From [Mycobacterium] zoologicum (GTDB lineage: Bacteria > Actinomycetota > Actinomycetes > Mycobacteriales > Mycobacteriaceae): a stretch of DNA of 64,000 bases. Every line of letters begins with the position of its first letter. Position 1 is the stretch's first letter. Positions 8,926 through 19,257 of this stretch are shown here, piece after piece. Position numbers and translations under genes: made by a program. Location: assembly GCF_020172665.1 (NCBI RefSeq), contig NZ_CP083985.1:4190755-4254754 (forward strand), in the 5' to 3' direction. Below the pieces are notes generated by a model. The model had not been told where the DNA came from and ran no database searches. It saw only the letters and a program-made list of their open reading frames with translations.

Positions 8926-9798
8926 CCCCTCGTGTGCAGAAGCAAGCGTGGAAAAATTCTTGCGGATACAGGCTCGTAGTTGCGGGAAGGACTTGATGAC
9001 TGGACTCCGCTGAAAGAGTCAGGGTTGGCATGAGGTTCCAGGAGCTCCCGGAACCTCATGCCAGCTTCTTCAGAAATGAGCGATCACGGTGGTTGCCTGT
9101 CGCTGGGTTGGGTTCGGGCCTCGGTGGGTGACGGCTCGGGTCCCTACACTCGACCGTCACACCACCGAGGCTGCCCGCGCCTGAGGTTACTGCCTGCCTG
9201 TCCAATGTTGTTGCCGACGACCCAATCACGTTGATCCACAACGCTGCCCGCGGCTACCCGCGGGCGGTGAGCAACCTTGCGGTGCATGCGTTGACTGCGG
9301 CGTTCGCCGCGAAATCCACGATCGTCGACGAGAAATCCGCCCGCATCGCCGTCACCGAAAGTGTGGCCACGGACACACCGCGACGTCATCACACCGACGC
9401 CGTCACCACACCAACGAAGACCCTGCCCGCTACGCGGACAGGGTCTTCGTTACATCAGTAACCATCGGCACTGGCCATGACGACAACGTCTGCATCCTCA
9501 GTGACGGTCAACACCTAGCCGAGTTGAACCGCTCTTCGCGGCCTGGGTCGAAACCCAATACCACCGGCGACCGGGCGAGAGGGACACATTCTGAGACCGG
9601 TTCCGACACTGCTGGTGCACACCGGTGACCGACGCCCCTACCGACGGCACAGATGCTGACCGAAGCGTTCTTGTGGGAAGGACACCGCAGAGTGTCCAAA
9701 ACCGCAACCGTCTCGCTGCACTCCAACAGCTACGAGGCCGACCTCGCCCTGGTGCGACGCAAGGTCAAGCTGGTCTTGCTGACTGAGCAGCAGTACCC
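8926..9798. other. Intergenic region made of transposon debris
   Basis: No intact gene is present. A hairpin-like repeat (GGTTCCAGGAGCTCCCGGAACC) near 9031-9055 lies about 105 nt after the sulfotransferase and could act as its terminator. Positions 9100-9212 repeat, in inverted orientation, the upstream region of the ISL3 copy at 7700-7800. After that come the ATPase and integrase relics listed separately. The stretch 9465-9640 shows nothing recognisable. Confidence 0.5.
9213..9461 (+). pseudogene. C-terminal relic of an ExeA/TniB-type transposition ATPase
   Basis: The frame reads DDPITLIHNAARGYPRAVSN followed by LAVHALTAAFAAKSTIVDE, matching the C-terminal helical part of ExeA-like AAA ATPases that accompany Mu-type transposases. 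The Walker motifs and the whole ATPase core are absent. It begins abruptly at an ISL3-type upstream sequence, so the two have been joined by rearrangement. Confidence 0.6.
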
Positions 9799-9800
9799 TT
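9653..9800 (+). pseudogene. C-terminal relic of a Mu/IS481-like integrase
   Basis: The frame reads LTEAFLWEGHRRVSKTATVS and then LHSNSYEADLALVRRKVKLV, resembling the Mu-type C-terminal beta-barrel of DDE transposases (KTATVSLxGNxYxVDPxLxGRxVELVF) that pair with ExeA-like ATPases. Only this domain survives and it has no start. It is probably the partner of the ATPase relic to its left, but in the opposite order to the usual transposase-then-ATPase arrangement. Confidence 0.5.
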
Positions 9801-10794
9801 ACTCCCCAGCAGGACTCTCCAGATACCACGGGTTGGCTCGTGCCCAATCAATGGTGCGGCGCAGCCCTTCTTCGAGGTCGACCTGCAGGCTCCAGCCCAG
9901 TTTGTGCTGTGCCTTGGTCGAGTCGGGGATGCGATGCGGGATGTCTTCGTAGCTCCCGCCGTAACGTGCTGCGGAGTCAACCGTCGCGGCCTCCGTCACC
10001 GAGTCGACATTGGCCACCTTGATCGCCAGCGCGACGGCGTCACGCATCGTCGTCTCGGTCATACTTCCGATGTTGAAGGCCTCACCGATCGCCGCGCTGC
10101 TCTCGGCCGCGAGCAAAGTGCCGGCGATGGCGTCGTCGACGTAGGTGAAACACCGGGTCTGCTCACCGGAGTCGTAGATCAACGGCTGGCGGCCGTTGAG
10201 GATTCGGTGAATGCTTTGCGAGATCACGAAGATCGGGTTCTGCCGTGGGCCGTAGACGTTGAAGTAGCGGACCACCGTCACCGGCAACCCGTAGGCCGTG
10301 TGCATCGCGAACACGAGATGTTCGGCCATGGCCTTGCTGGTGCTGTAGCTCCAACGCGCGGTCCGGGTCGAACCCAGGACGCGATCGTCGTCCTCGGCGA
10401 ACGGCGGGTTCGGGTTCTTACCGAACACCTCCGATGTGCTGGCGAACAGCACACGGGTCCCGTGCCGGCGGCTCAGCTCCAGGACATTGCGGGTGCCGGT
10501 CACGTTGACGTCGAGAACCCGCAGCGGGTCTTGGATGTAGTTCTTGACTCCGACGACTGCGGCAAGGTGAAAGACCGTGTCGACGTCGGGGGTGATGGCT
10601 TGTTCGAGTGCGGCCAGATCGGTGACGTCGCCCGGCACGAACCGGAAGTTGGGGTGCGAATCGAAGTCGATGGCGCTATCGCGGGTGTCCTTGGCCAGGT
10701 CGACTACCGTGACGGAATCGCCGCGGTTGAGCAAAGCCGAGACCAGGTGCGATCCGATCAGGCCATAACCGCCTGTTACAACGACATTGGGCAT
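9799..10794 (-). CDS. NAD-dependent nucleotide-sugar epimerase/dehydratase (extended SDR)
   Basis: A 331-residue extended short-chain dehydrogenase. VTGGYGLIGSHLV at residue 6 is the NAD-binding GxxGxxG loop, LFASTSEVFG carries the catalytic Ser/Thr region, and WSYSTSKAMAEHL is the YxxxK catalytic pair. RYFNVYGPRQNP is typical of GalE/WbpP-like UDP-sugar epimerases. GGGAG precedes the ATG at 10794. It follows the sugar dehydrogenase gene by 38 nt on the same strand, so the two probably form an operon that makes an activated sugar, plausibly a uronic acid derivative. The exact substrate is not readable. Confidence 0.88.
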   Translation of the reverse strand: MPNVVVTGGYGLIGSHLVSALLNRGDSVTVVDLAKDTRDSAIDFDSHPNFRFVPGDVTDLAALEQAITPDVDTVFHLAAVVGVKNYIQDPLRVLDVNVTGTRNVLELSRRHGTRVLFASTSEVFGKNPNPPFAEDDDRVLGSTRTARWSYSTSKAMAEHLVFAMHTAYGLPVTVVRYFNVYGPRQNPIFVISQSIHRILNGRQPLIYDSGEQTRCFTYVDDAIAGTLLAAESSAAIGEAFNIGSMTETTMRDAVALAIKVANVDSVTEAATVDSAARYGGSYEDIPHRIPDSTKAQHKLGWSLQVDLEEGLRRTIDWARANPWYLESPAGE

Positions 10795-10832
10795 GAGTGC
10801 TCCCTCATCTGAAGGTAGGGGTTCCCGACCGC

Positions 10833-12215
10833 TTAGCGGCCAATGCCCTTATAGGTGAAACCGGCGGCGCGCACCGCGGCCGGGTCGAAGCTGTTCCGGC
10901 CATCGAGGAACACACACCGGGGCACCGCGAGCTCCGCGAGCCAGTCCAGCGGGATCTGGTGGAACTGTCGATGGCCCGCCAGCACCACCAGGGCATCGGC
11001 ATCCTTGACCGCGGCCTCTATGTCTGGGGTCAGCGGGATCTTTGTGACGGTGTGGGCCTCCTCATCGGACACCCACGGATCGTGGACCGAGAGGTCGCAG
11101 CCGGACTCCTCAAGCAAGGCGAGGACGGGCTTGGTCGGCGTGAACCGACAATCACCGGTATTGTTCTTGAACGCGATGCCCAGTACTGCGATCGTGCTGC
11201 CCTTCAGTGTCTTGCCTTGATCGGCTAGGAGTTGCTCGAGCAGCCGGCAGGTGTAGTCGGGCATGGTGTCGTTGACGGTCCGCGAGGTCCGTGGAATCGC
11301 CAGGTCCAACCCGAGGGACTGGCCCAGGTAGTTGACGAACCACGGATCCTTAGTCAGGCAGTAGCCACCGACGCCCATGCTCGGCCGCAGGATGTTCACA
11401 TTGTGATCGCCCTTGGGCATGCTGTTGGCCGCCGCGATGACCTGCAGGACGTCCATACCGAGTCGGTCACACACCTTGGCCAGTTCATTCGCGAGCGCGA
11501 CATTGAGGTCGATCCAGACGTTGTCGGCCAGTTTGGCCAACTCGGCGGTTCGCGGATCGTCGACCACGATGGAATCCACCCCCAGAGCGTGCCGCCACAG
11601 CGTGGAACAAGCTCGGGCGCTGTGCTCATCGATAGCGCCGACAACCATCGGAATCGATGTCAGCTCCCCAATGGCTTGGCCTTCGGCAAGCCGTTCGGGG
11701 CTAAACGCCAACCCGAAGTCGACCCCGGCGGTCAGCCCGGAGGTCTGTTCAAGGATCGGTTTGACCAGCTTTTCAGTGGCATCAGGCGGCACGGTGCTTT
11801 TCAGAATGACCATATGACCAGCGCGCAAGTGCTCACCCACGGCACGGGCGGCCGCGGTGATGTCATCGACGATGGGCTCAAAGTCCGAGCCCAACGGAGT
11901 GCCGACGGTGACGATGATGAAGTGGTTGTCAGCGATGGCGGCGAAATCGGTGGTGGCGCCAAGGCGGCCGACCCGCACATTGGTGGCCACCATCTCCTGC
12001 AGGCCCGGCTCGGGCACCGTGGTCTTGCCCAGGTTGAATTCGTCGACGATGTTCGACCGCACGTCGATCCCCGTCACCGGCCAGCCGCGATCAGCCAGTA
12101 CCGCACCGATCACCGTGCCGATATAGCCGAAGCCCACGATGGCGATCCCCGTGCGCCTGCTGCGCACTAGGAAGTCGAGTTCGGCGTCGCTACGTCCGAA
12201 TACGCCTTCAGGCAT
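10833..12215 (-). CDS. UDP-sugar 6-dehydrogenase (UDP-ManNAc dehydrogenase type)
   Basis: A 460-residue NAD-dependent nucleotide-sugar dehydrogenase, which oxidises the C6 hydroxyl of a UDP-sugar to a carboxylate in two steps. IAIVGFGYIGTVIGAVLADR is the N-terminal Rossmann motif, KLADNVWIDLNVALANEL the central helix with the catalytic lysine, and GVGGYCLTKDPWF the catalytic cysteine loop, closer to WecC-type UDP-ManNAc dehydrogenases than to UDP-glucose dehydrogenases. AFKNNTGDCRFTPT is the C-terminal UDP-binding motif. All key residues are present. It is first in an apparent two-gene operon with the epimerase. A UDP-hexosamine substrate is inference. Confidence 0.88.
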   Translation of the reverse strand: MPEGVFGRSDAELDFLVRSRRTGIAIVGFGYIGTVIGAVLADRGWPVTGIDVRSNIVDEFNLGKTTVPEPGLQEMVATNVRVGRLGATTDFAAIADNHFIIVTVGTPLGSDFEPIVDDITAAARAVGEHLRAGHMVILKSTVPPDATEKLVKPILEQTSGLTAGVDFGLAFSPERLAEGQAIGELTSIPMVVGAIDEHSARACSTLWRHALGVDSIVVDDPRTAELAKLADNVWIDLNVALANELAKVCDRLGMDVLQVIAAANSMPKGDHNVNILRPSMGVGGYCLTKDPWFVNYLGQSLGLDLAIPRTSRTVNDTMPDYTCRLLEQLLADQGKTLKGSTIAVLGIAFKNNTGDCRFTPTKPVLALLEESGCDLSVHDPWVSDEEAHTVTKIPLTPDIEAAVKDADALVVLAGHRQFHQIPLDWLAELAVPRCVFLDGRNSFDPAAVRAAGFTYKGIGR

Positions 12216-12417
12216 CAGATTCCCAGCCTTTCACGTCCAGTGCGCGTTCTTCATGGAAAAGCTAGGGCGTTGCCTCCGCGACTCGCCCGCGCGTCAGCTT
12301 ACCTGTTGTTTCTCGGCGGCTACCTTCGAGGAAGTAAACCGGCTCTCCGCAGGTGATGGTGTAGTGGTTGGCAGGTCGGTGCCGGAGCAGAGGTCGAGGT
12401 CCCCCTCACCCACTTAG
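12216..12417. other. Upstream region of the sugar dehydrogenase with an IS-like end
   Basis: This stretch should contain the promoter of the minus-strand dehydrogenase operon, but no clear elements are seen. Near 12334 the sequence ACCGGCTCTCCGCAGGTGAT resembles the left terminus of the ISL3-type element at 24461 (CAGGCTCTCCGCAGTTGAT), suggesting another degraded IS end. Confidence 0.35.
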
Positions 12418-12476
12418 ATTCCAGCAGCACACCGTTGCCGCCTACCGCGATACCTGGCGACTGTTGCTCGGTTACG
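12418..12476 (+). pseudogene. 5' fragment of an interrupted tyrosine recombinase
   Basis: The frame reads FQQHTVAAYRDTWRLLLGY, the N-terminal SAM-like (core-binding) motif of tyrosine recombinases. It runs straight into the ISL3 insertion at 12477; the last 8 bases, CGGTTACG, are the target duplication and the frame continues with the same GY at 16084. Upstream of 12418 the coding sequence is degraded and no start is visible. Confidence 0.75.
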
Positions 12477-13992
12477 GGCTCTTCCCGATCGGGAGTGCGT
12501 GGGAGGGTGCGGTGCTGACGGGGTGAGGCTGGGAATGTAGACGGGCCCTGGGTGTGAAGATGAGAGCTCCTACACACACATCTCACGACCACAGGACCCA
12601 ATGTCTGAGCCTACGTGCCTTGTTGCCGACACCATCTGCCGAACCGTCGAGTTGGGGGTGACAATCACCGGCGCGGCGATCGCCGACGAGCTGACCTGGA
12701 TCGACTGTCGCCCGGTGGAACACGATCCGACCTGCCCGACGTGTGGTGCGCCCGGGCGGGTGCGGGATCACGTCGAGCGGGTCCTGACTGATCTGCCGGT
12801 GGTGGGGCATCCGACTCGGCTGCGGGTGCGTGTGCCGCGCTTCACCTGCGGCAATGACTACTGCGCGGTGACGATCTTCCGCCAGCGCGTGAACCGAGTG
12901 GCCGCACCGAAGGCCGCCACCACCCGCCGGTGTGCCAATGGATTCTGCAGCGGTTGGCGATCGACAAGATGTCGGTCTCGGCAGTCGCCAAGTCCCTGGG
13001 GCTGGGCTGGAACACCGTGAACACCGTCGCCGCCGAGCTCACCCGTGAACTGGTCTTCGGCTCACCGGGCCACCTCGAGGGGGTGCGCTACCTCGGCGTG
13101 GATGAGCACAAGTGGAAGCACTGCCGCGGCCAGGGCGAGGCCGACTTCGTGACCGTGCTGGTCGATCTGACTCCGGTCATCGACGGCACCGGCCCGTCAC
13201 GGCTACTGGACATGGTGCCCGGCCGGTCAGCCGCAGTGCTCAAGTCGTGGATTGATAAGCAGGATGCGAACTTTCGCAGCCGGGTCAAGGTAGTGGCGAT
13301 GGACGGGTTCGCCGGCTACCGCACCGCAACCGCTGATGCCCTACCTGCGGCGCGAGCGGTGATGGACCCGTTCCATGTCGTGCATGTGCGCCATGAGGCG
13401 CTGTGTTTGCGGATGGAGGTGAGAGACCTCCATCGCCTGGTCGTCGCAGCGGCCGGGTTGAAGTTGAGGGCAGCCTGATCCAGGAGGTGCTGGTGAGGGT
13501 GGCAAGCAGCCCTGACGAAGCCGGGACGGCCTGATACTGCCAGATGGGTCGGGCCCGGCCAACGAGGCGGGAAGGTGTAACGACAGTGAACCAGTGGTTG
13601 AACCTCCGTAATCGTGGAACCGGCTCAAACCTGGCGGATACGGGCCGGGATGCAGTGGGCGTCGACTGGATGGACGAGGCGACGACTTTCGGGCTGGATG
13701 GTTACGCCGGTCCAGGAGGCTGTGAGGAAAGCCTGCGGCGTACTCACAGCGATGCTGTCGGAGCAGAGCTGGGCACCGCCCCCGCCGACCGCAACACAGT
13801 GAACATGGGAACCTCGCCACGTCCGCCCTCCCCGGATCGCTGCCAGCAATCCGGCGGGCAGGGGCACCGTCACCTGATGGACGTGGCCAGGGGCGGAGCC
13901 GCCGTAGTAGTCCGAGGACGGGAAAGCCGTCCACATGGCCAAGGGCGGCAGCGAGATCGCAGCGCTGGATACGCAATGCCAGGAGGCCGCCG

Positions 13993-15435
13993 GTGAAGAC
14001 CGGCGCACCGTGGCCGGACCTCGCTGAGGCCCGGCAGCGGGTACTGGGGATGCAGACCAAGCTGCACCGATGGTCGAGACGGGACGCCACGGCCCGATTC
14101 GATGACTTGTTCAATCTCGTGGTGGACCCGGCTTTCCTGCGCGTTGCGTGGGAGCGGGTTGCCAGCAACACCGGGGCTCGCTCAGCCGGGATCGACGGGC
14201 TGACCGCCCGCACGATCGAAGCGCGCCTGGGATGGCTGGACTTTCTCACCGATCTGCGTCAGCAGATCAAATCGGGAACATTCACGCCATCACCGGTCAA
14301 GCAACGCAAGATCCCCAAATCGCCGGGCAAGTACCGGACCTTGGGGATACCGACCGTTGCCGATCGGGTGGTGCAGGCAAGTCTGGTGCTGGTGTTGGAG
14401 CCGATCTTCGAGGCCGATTTCCATCCCTCCTCCTACGGGTTTAGGCCCCGGCGGCGGGCGCAGGATGCGGTCACCGAGATTCAGATGTTCGCCTCCCGCT
14501 CCTATGAGTGGGTCTTCGAGGCTGACATCACGGCGTGCTTCGACGAGATTGACCACACCGCCCTGATGGGAAGGGTGCGGCGGCGCGTCGGGGACAAGAA
14601 GGTCTTGACGCTTGTCAAGGCTTTCCTCAAGGCCGGGGCTCTCAGTGAGGACCAAATCCTCAGGCGCACCGACACCGGAACACCACAAGGTGGGATTCTC
14701 TCACCGCTGCTGGCCAACATCGCTTTGGAAGCGCTCGACGAGCACTTCGCCCAGGTCTGGAACGCATCCAGCGCGACCCGGGTCGATCGCTCCCGACGAC
14801 GCCGCCGTGGCGAGCCGATCTTTCGACTGGTTCGCTACGCCGACGATTTCGTCATCCTGGTGTCCGGGAAACGGGAGCACGCCGAAGCGCTTTGGCAGCA
14901 GACCGCCGACATTCTTTCCCCGCTGGGGTTGCGTCTGTCGGTGGAGAAAACCCAGGTCGTCCACATAGACGACGGATTCGACTTCCTGGGGTTCCGCATC
15001 CAGCGGCACCCGAAACCGGGGACGTCGAAGTCGTTCGTCTATACCTTCCCCGCCCGAAAGTCGATGACATCGGTGTGCCGGAAGATCAAGGCGATCACCA
15101 AGCAAGGCACGAACCAGCCCCTCAGCGAGGTGCTCCGGCAACTCAACCTGCCGCTGCGCGGCTGGACACGGTACTTCCAGCACGGGGTGTCCAAACGGGC
15201 CTTCGGCTATCTGCGCTACTACACGTGGTCGCGGGTGGTCATCTGGCTGCGAAACAAGCACCGCAAAACCGGCTGGAGGGCCCTGCAACGCCGCTACTCC
15301 ACCCAGGGGTGGTGGCCACAACACGCAGGACTCGCTTTGTTCGACCCCGCCGCGGTGCCGGTCACCCGCTACCGCTACCGGGGCAACATCGCGACCCCGT
15401 GGGCACAACCGGAACCCGCTGCCCAATCGGCATGA
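13993..15435 (+). CDS. ltrA: Group II intron reverse transcriptase/maturase
   Basis: A 480-residue intron-encoded protein that folds onto its intron RNA to assist splicing and copies the intron into DNA targets. RT motifs appear in order: KYRTLGIPTVADRVVQ, SSYGFRPRRRAQDAV, FEADITACFDEIDH, GTPQGGILSPLLANIALE, and the catalytic RYADDFVILV at residue about 280. The thumb/X domain includes LNLPLRGWTRYFQHG. No HNH/En endonuclease motif follows, so it is an En-minus type. The start is GTG 13993, with AGGAGG about 8 nt before it. The frame is intact, so the intron could be mobile. Domain V begins 9 nt after its stop codon. Confidence 0.93.
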   Translation: MKTGAPWPDLAEARQRVLGMQTKLHRWSRRDATARFDDLFNLVVDPAFLRVAWERVASNTGARSAGIDGLTARTIEARLGWLDFLTDLRQQIKSGTFTPSPVKQRKIPKSPGKYRTLGIPTVADRVVQASLVLVLEPIFEADFHPSSYGFRPRRRAQDAVTEIQMFASRSYEWVFEADITACFDEIDHTALMGRVRRRVGDKKVLTLVKAFLKAGALSEDQILRRTDTGTPQGGILSPLLANIALEALDEHFAQVWNASSATRVDRSRRRRRGEPIFRLVRYADDFVILVSGKREHAEALWQQTADILSPLGLRLSVEKTQVVHIDDGFDFLGFRIQRHPKPGTSKSFVYTFPARKSMTSVCRKIKAITKQGTNQPLSEVLRQLNLPLRGWTRYFQHGVSKRAFGYLRYYTWSRVVIWLRNKHRKTGWRALQRRYSTQGWWPQHAGLALFDPAAVPVTRYRYRGNIATPWAQPEPAAQSA

Positions 15436-15444
15436 TCTCGTGGA

Positions 15445-15478
<34 letters not shown>

Positions 15479-16083
15479 GGGAGGCGGCTCGGGGAAACGG
15501 ACCGGTCGAAACGACCGACACCGCGCCCCGAGCCGACCTCACCTGGCCGCCGACAAGCTCACCGCCTGCCGCCAACGCATTCAGCAAGACACCTGCGGGC
15601 ATCGCGGCCGCACCGGTGACCCGCTGTACGGGATCCGCCGCATCCTGCTCACCCGCACCGACCTGCTGACCGACAAGGCGAAAGCCAAGCTGAACAAGGC
15701 TCTCGCGGCCCATGACGCGCATGCGGCAGTCGAGGTCACCGCCTGCTACTACCAGGACCTGATCGGCGCCTACGCCAACCCAGATCGGCGGGCAGGCAAG
15801 CTGGCGATGTTCAAGTGCCTCAAACGAATCCGTACGGGCGTCCCGAAGGGATTGGAGGAGTTGGCGCAACTGGGCCGCAGCCTATGGAAACGCCGCCGCG
15901 AAATCCTGGCCTACTTCGACGTCGGCGCCTCCAACGGGCCCGTCGAAGCCATCAACGGCCGCCTGGAACACCTACGCGGCATCGCCCTGGGATTCCGCAA
16001 CCTCAACCACTACATCCTGCGATCCCTGATCCACTCCGGCCAGCTTCAAGACCGGATCAACGCACTCTGAATCGGGAAGAGCC

Positions 16084-16753
16084 CGGTTACGCCGCACAGT
16101 CGACCGGAACCGCACCGGCCCAGCTGGACCTGTCTCAGCTCGACGCCAACCTGGTCAACGGATTCCTCACCGACCTGGAAACTCGGCGCGGCAACAGCAT
16201 CTCCACCCGCAATGCCCGGCTGGCTGCGGTGCATTCGTTTCTCACCTACGCATCGCGCTACCATCCAGAACACTTGGCCACCATCGGTCGAGTCTTGGCG
16301 ATCCCACCAAAACGCAGGCCCCGCAACGAGATCTGCTACCTCACCGCCACCGAGGTCACCGCACTGCTGGCAGCGCCCGACCCGACAACCCGAGCTGGAC
16401 GACGCGACCATTCGATGTTTCAACTCGCCGTCACTGCCGGGCTGCGGGTCAGTGAGCTCACCGGACTCCGGGTCGGCGATATCCACCTCGACACCGGCGC
16501 GCACGTGCTCTGCCACGGCAAGGGCCGCGAGAACCGGGCCACACCCCTGGACCGGCAGACAGTGCAAATCCTGAAGACGTTCACCGCCGAACTCCCCGGC
16601 AACACGGATCACACGGAACAGCGGCTCACCAATCAGCAGATCACTGGCGGATTCCGCAACTACCGGCTCCGACTGCTTTTCAACCACGGCAGAATCCACG
16701 ACAATCACCAGGTATCACGAATCCGAACCCGCCGTCCCAACTTGGTGGCGTAG
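16084..16753 (+). pseudogene. 3' part of interrupted tyrosine recombinase
   Basis: Continues from the fragment at 12418-12476. It reads GYAAQSTGTAPAQLDLSQLD through NARLAAVHSFLTYASRYHPE (core-binding domain), then YLTATEVTALLAAPD and LAVTAGLRVSELTGLRVGDI, the catalytic-domain start with the first conserved Arg (GLRVSEL). KGRENRATPLD carries the expected beta-strand lysine region. The later HxxR and Tyr motifs are missing: after TAELPGN the sequence becomes unrelated and stops at 16753. The gene is therefore broken twice, by the ISL3 insertion and by a C-terminal truncation. It belongs to the class of integrases that accompany mycobacterial transposons. Confidence 0.82.
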
Positions 16754-17271
16754 AGCCCGTAAATTGAGGGCGCACCGGCGCTTGGCGGGTATCCGCGCCC
16801 CGGGACGGTGTCATTGAGCTGAGGTGGGGCCGCGGTGGGTCACGATGCGGGTTCCTACACTCGCCCACGACCGCACCGAGGTGACGGGTTGTCTGCTGCT
16901 ACTGTCGGTCTGCCGCCTGTTGTTGCCGACACGATGATGAACGTAATCGTATGACGCACCCGGCATTACGGTCCTCCGGTCCGCGATGAAGCGTGGCCAC
17001 ACTCACTTCGTCGCCTCCCTCATAGGACCACCCGCTTGAGGACATCACGCTGAATCGGCCAGCGCAATCTCGTCAAACGCTCATTCGCACTGCTCAAACA
17101 CTGGCGCGGCCTGGCCACCCGCACGACCGACTCGCCATCGTCTACCGCACCGTCGTCCTCGACGCCTGCATCACCTAGACCCGCCATATGGGAGACATGC
17201 CCTATCGTTGAGCGTCACCTCGCAGGGCCACTCGCAGTGCGGTCGCGGGCTGGAGTTCTCGGCTCCGCTGC
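16754..17271. other. IS debris: ISL3 upstream relic and IS5-type transposase tail
   Basis: Positions 16825-16930 resemble the region upstream of the ISL3 transposase seen at 7620-7810 and 9100-9212 (TCCTACACTCG, then CACCGAGG, then TTGTTGCCGACACGATGAT). Positions 17066-17178 read KRSFALLKHWRGLATRTT in one frame and DRLAIVYRTVVLDACIT in another, the frameshifted C-terminus of an IS5-family transposase. No intact gene is visible. Confidence 0.55.
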
Positions 17272-18153
17272 TCAAGTGCGTTGGCTCGCTGCGCTCGGCG
17301 GTGGAAACCCCAGCGATGTGTCCGTCGCCGAGCCTGTTCCTGCTCGCCGATTTACCGCAATCACGACGTCTTGCCCGCTCATACCGTTCGACCGGCCGCA
17401 CCACCTGCCGTAGTGCAGCGGCTCCTGAATCTCGAGGCCGCATTTCCGATACAGATCCGTGACGAAAACTTCCGGGTAGGCGATCGCAGCTTCAGGCTTC
17501 CCGACGTTGGCCGTTCGGCAACCTTGCATCTGATGCTCAAATTTGATCACCCCCTTTCCTTCCTTACTGAGGGCTGACGATTCGTCATTAAGCAGGAAAA
17601 ATGTAATCAAACTTCGCCCGCCAGGCTTCAGCACACGGACGATCTCGTTAATATAGCGCTCCACGTCTGGTGGTAGCATGTGCGTGAACACCGATGCCAG
17701 GAGTACTACGTCGAATGACCCGTCGGCATAGGGAAAGCAAAACTCCGATGCCTTGTATTTCCCGTTTGGGTTGTACCTCCCGGTCTGAATATCTACAACT
17801 GTGAAGTCGAAGTTGGGGTATAACCCCGAGATATTCTCTGTGCACCACCCAATTGCCTCACGTGAGACATCGAAACCAGCATAACGGCCCTTGTGGTTCA
17901 GGTAGCCGGTGAGCGGCATCGCCATCCTTCCCGAGCCACAACCGACATCAAGCACTGCATCATCAGGTTGTAGTCCACACAGGTTCACCAAATAACCAAG
18001 GAATTCAACACCGATCGCCTTGTACGCACGAGGTCCACCGGCACCCACCCAAGCCTGAAGTGCTGGAGGGGGCAGCAGCTCATCGAGCGAACCGCCGTTT
18101 GGCATCGAGGTGCGACTTGACTCAGGTGGAACACTCGCGCGGCTTGGCTCCAT
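17272..18153 (-). CDS. Class I SAM-dependent methyltransferase
   Basis: A 293-residue methyltransferase. Residues about 35-75 form a lead-in helix region, then [19 protein letters not shown] is motif I (SAM-binding loop), [14 protein letters not shown] has the acidic ribose-binding residue, and [17 protein letters not shown] is motif [18 protein letters not shown] is the post-motif strand. It likely methylates a sugar or glycolipid in the surface-glycan locus. ATG 18153 is chosen over the upstream TTG at 18264, but neither has a strong ribosome binding site. A second, truncated copy of its C-terminus lies at 32114-32340 (shared PEAAIAYPE and [10 protein letters not shown]), evidence of duplication. 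The last 30 residues are low-complexity. Confidence 0.83.
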   Translation of the reverse strand: MEPSRASVPPESSRTSMPNGGSLDELLPPPALQAWVGAGGPRAYKAIGVEFLGYLVNLCGLQPDDAVLDVGCGSGRMAMPLTGYLNHKGRYAGFDVSREAIGWCTENISGLYPNFDFTVVDIQTGRYNPNGKYKASEFCFPYADGSFDVVLLASVFTHMLPPDVERYINEIVRVLKPGGRSLITFFLLNDESSALSKEGKGVIKFEHQMQGCRTANVGKPEAAIAYPEVFVTDLYRKCGLEIQEPLHYGRWCGRSNGMSGQDVVIAVNRRAGTGSATDTSLGFPPPSAASQRT

Positions 18154-18309
18154 GCTGGCATGGTAATGCGTTAACTCGCGGCGTTGGAGGGAACCAGCAC
18201 GAGGGACGCGTCGACGCGAGTTCACGAAGATGCTCGCCGAACTGGCGGAGGCAGATACCTTCAAGCATGAGTTGTCCGGCGTCGAGACCAGAACCGCGAC
18301 CGCTACAGA

Positions 18310-19257
18310 TCACCGTGTCGCTCCCCCAGCGGTCCTTTCGGCCAGGATGCTCTCTACGGTGTCGAGGTCGCCGAAGATTCTGGCCCGCCCACTGCCCGCG
18401 AGGTTCTTCAAGTCATTGAGCTCGCGCCGCCCACGGTCGAGAACTTCCGCCACATGGGCAGGCGGAACTGTGATGAGTTGGAGGGGAACCGAGTCGCGCC
18501 AGATTTGAGTATTGAACAGGTTCAGATACAGATTCCTGATCTCTAGATAAGAAATTTCGCTGAGGTCCCCGACAGCCTCGCGAACCCAGCTGTTGACTGA
18601 CCGGAGTATCTCCGTTTCGGTGACGCCCAGGGACTGGTTGAGGAGAAGCGTCGACGCACGAGCAGCCGCCTCGGTCTCGGGTACCGCCTCGAACAGGCCG
18701 ATCGCCCCGCACAAATTGGTCAGCAATTCGGCGGCCGGTGCTCGGTGGTGGGACAGCACCACCGAGGTCTGATACGGCGCCAGCGCATCAATGAAGGCAC
18801 GGGTCAGCTGTGGTTGCATGGCGGGCTCGCGGGAGAGGATATGCTCCATTCCCTTCTCGAGATCGAGGACGCCCCCACCCTTGACGAGTTCCTGCCAGAT
18901 CGAGCCGGCGCGGCGCTCGATGTCGTTGAGGGTGACAACGAGGTGGATCGCGTGTCCTGTCAGGACCTTCTTGAGTCGAGCGAGATGCACCGGAAATGCG
19001 TGGGCGAAGGTCTCAGAGCTGAGGACGAGCGTGTCGACGTTTGCCTCCTGGGCAGCAGCGATCACTCGGTCTACCTCGGCGACTGGCCACGCATCCCTCA
19101 GACATGCCCGGGCGAGGTCCGAATGGCCAGGGCCATTTCCGGCCGGGACCGGGTACCAGTAGCCGCCGGGCTTCGGCTCGCGGAGAAGGCCGCCAAGATG
19201 TGTCTGTATCGACGTGGTGCCGGTCTTGTGGGGTCCGATGTGAAGAACAATTCTCAT
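18310..19257 (-). CDS. Sulfotransferase-like P-loop protein
   Basis: A 315-residue protein starting at ATG 19257 with MRIVLHIGPHKTGTTSIQTH, the 5'-phosphosulfate loop of a bacterial sulfotransferase family (HxGPHKTGTT). LVLSSETFAHAFP and VVTLNDIERRAGSIWQELV fit later family segments, the second supplying the 3'-phosphate-binding region. An ATG further upstream (19356) would add 33 Pro/Arg-rich residues with no family match, so I reject it. It is unrelated in detail to the sulfotransferase at 7924 and lacks its DUF4214 module. It is followed downstream by the methyltransferase at 17272-18153. Likely role: sulfation of a glycan or glycolipid; acceptor unknown. Confidence 0.75.
   Translation of the reverse strand: MRIVLHIGPHKTGTTSIQTHLGGLLREPKPGGYWYPVPAGNGPGHSDLARACLRDAWPVAEVDRVIAAAQEANVDTLVLSSETFAHAFPVHLARLKKVLTGHAIHLVVTLNDIERRAGSIWQELVKGGGVLDLEKGMEHILSREPAMQPQLTRAFIDALAPYQTSVVLSHHRAPAAELLTNLCGAIGLFEAVPETEAAARASTLLLNQSLGVTETEILRSVNSWVREAVGDLSEISYLEIRNLYLNLFNTQIWRDSVPLQLITVPPAHVAEVLDRGRRELNDLKNLAGSGRARIFGDLDTVESILAERTAGGATR

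Noticed and set aside
13341..14249. 302-codon minus-strand frame across the group II intron
   Set aside because: It covers intron RNA domains and the maturase start, which explain the sequence; no protein family match.
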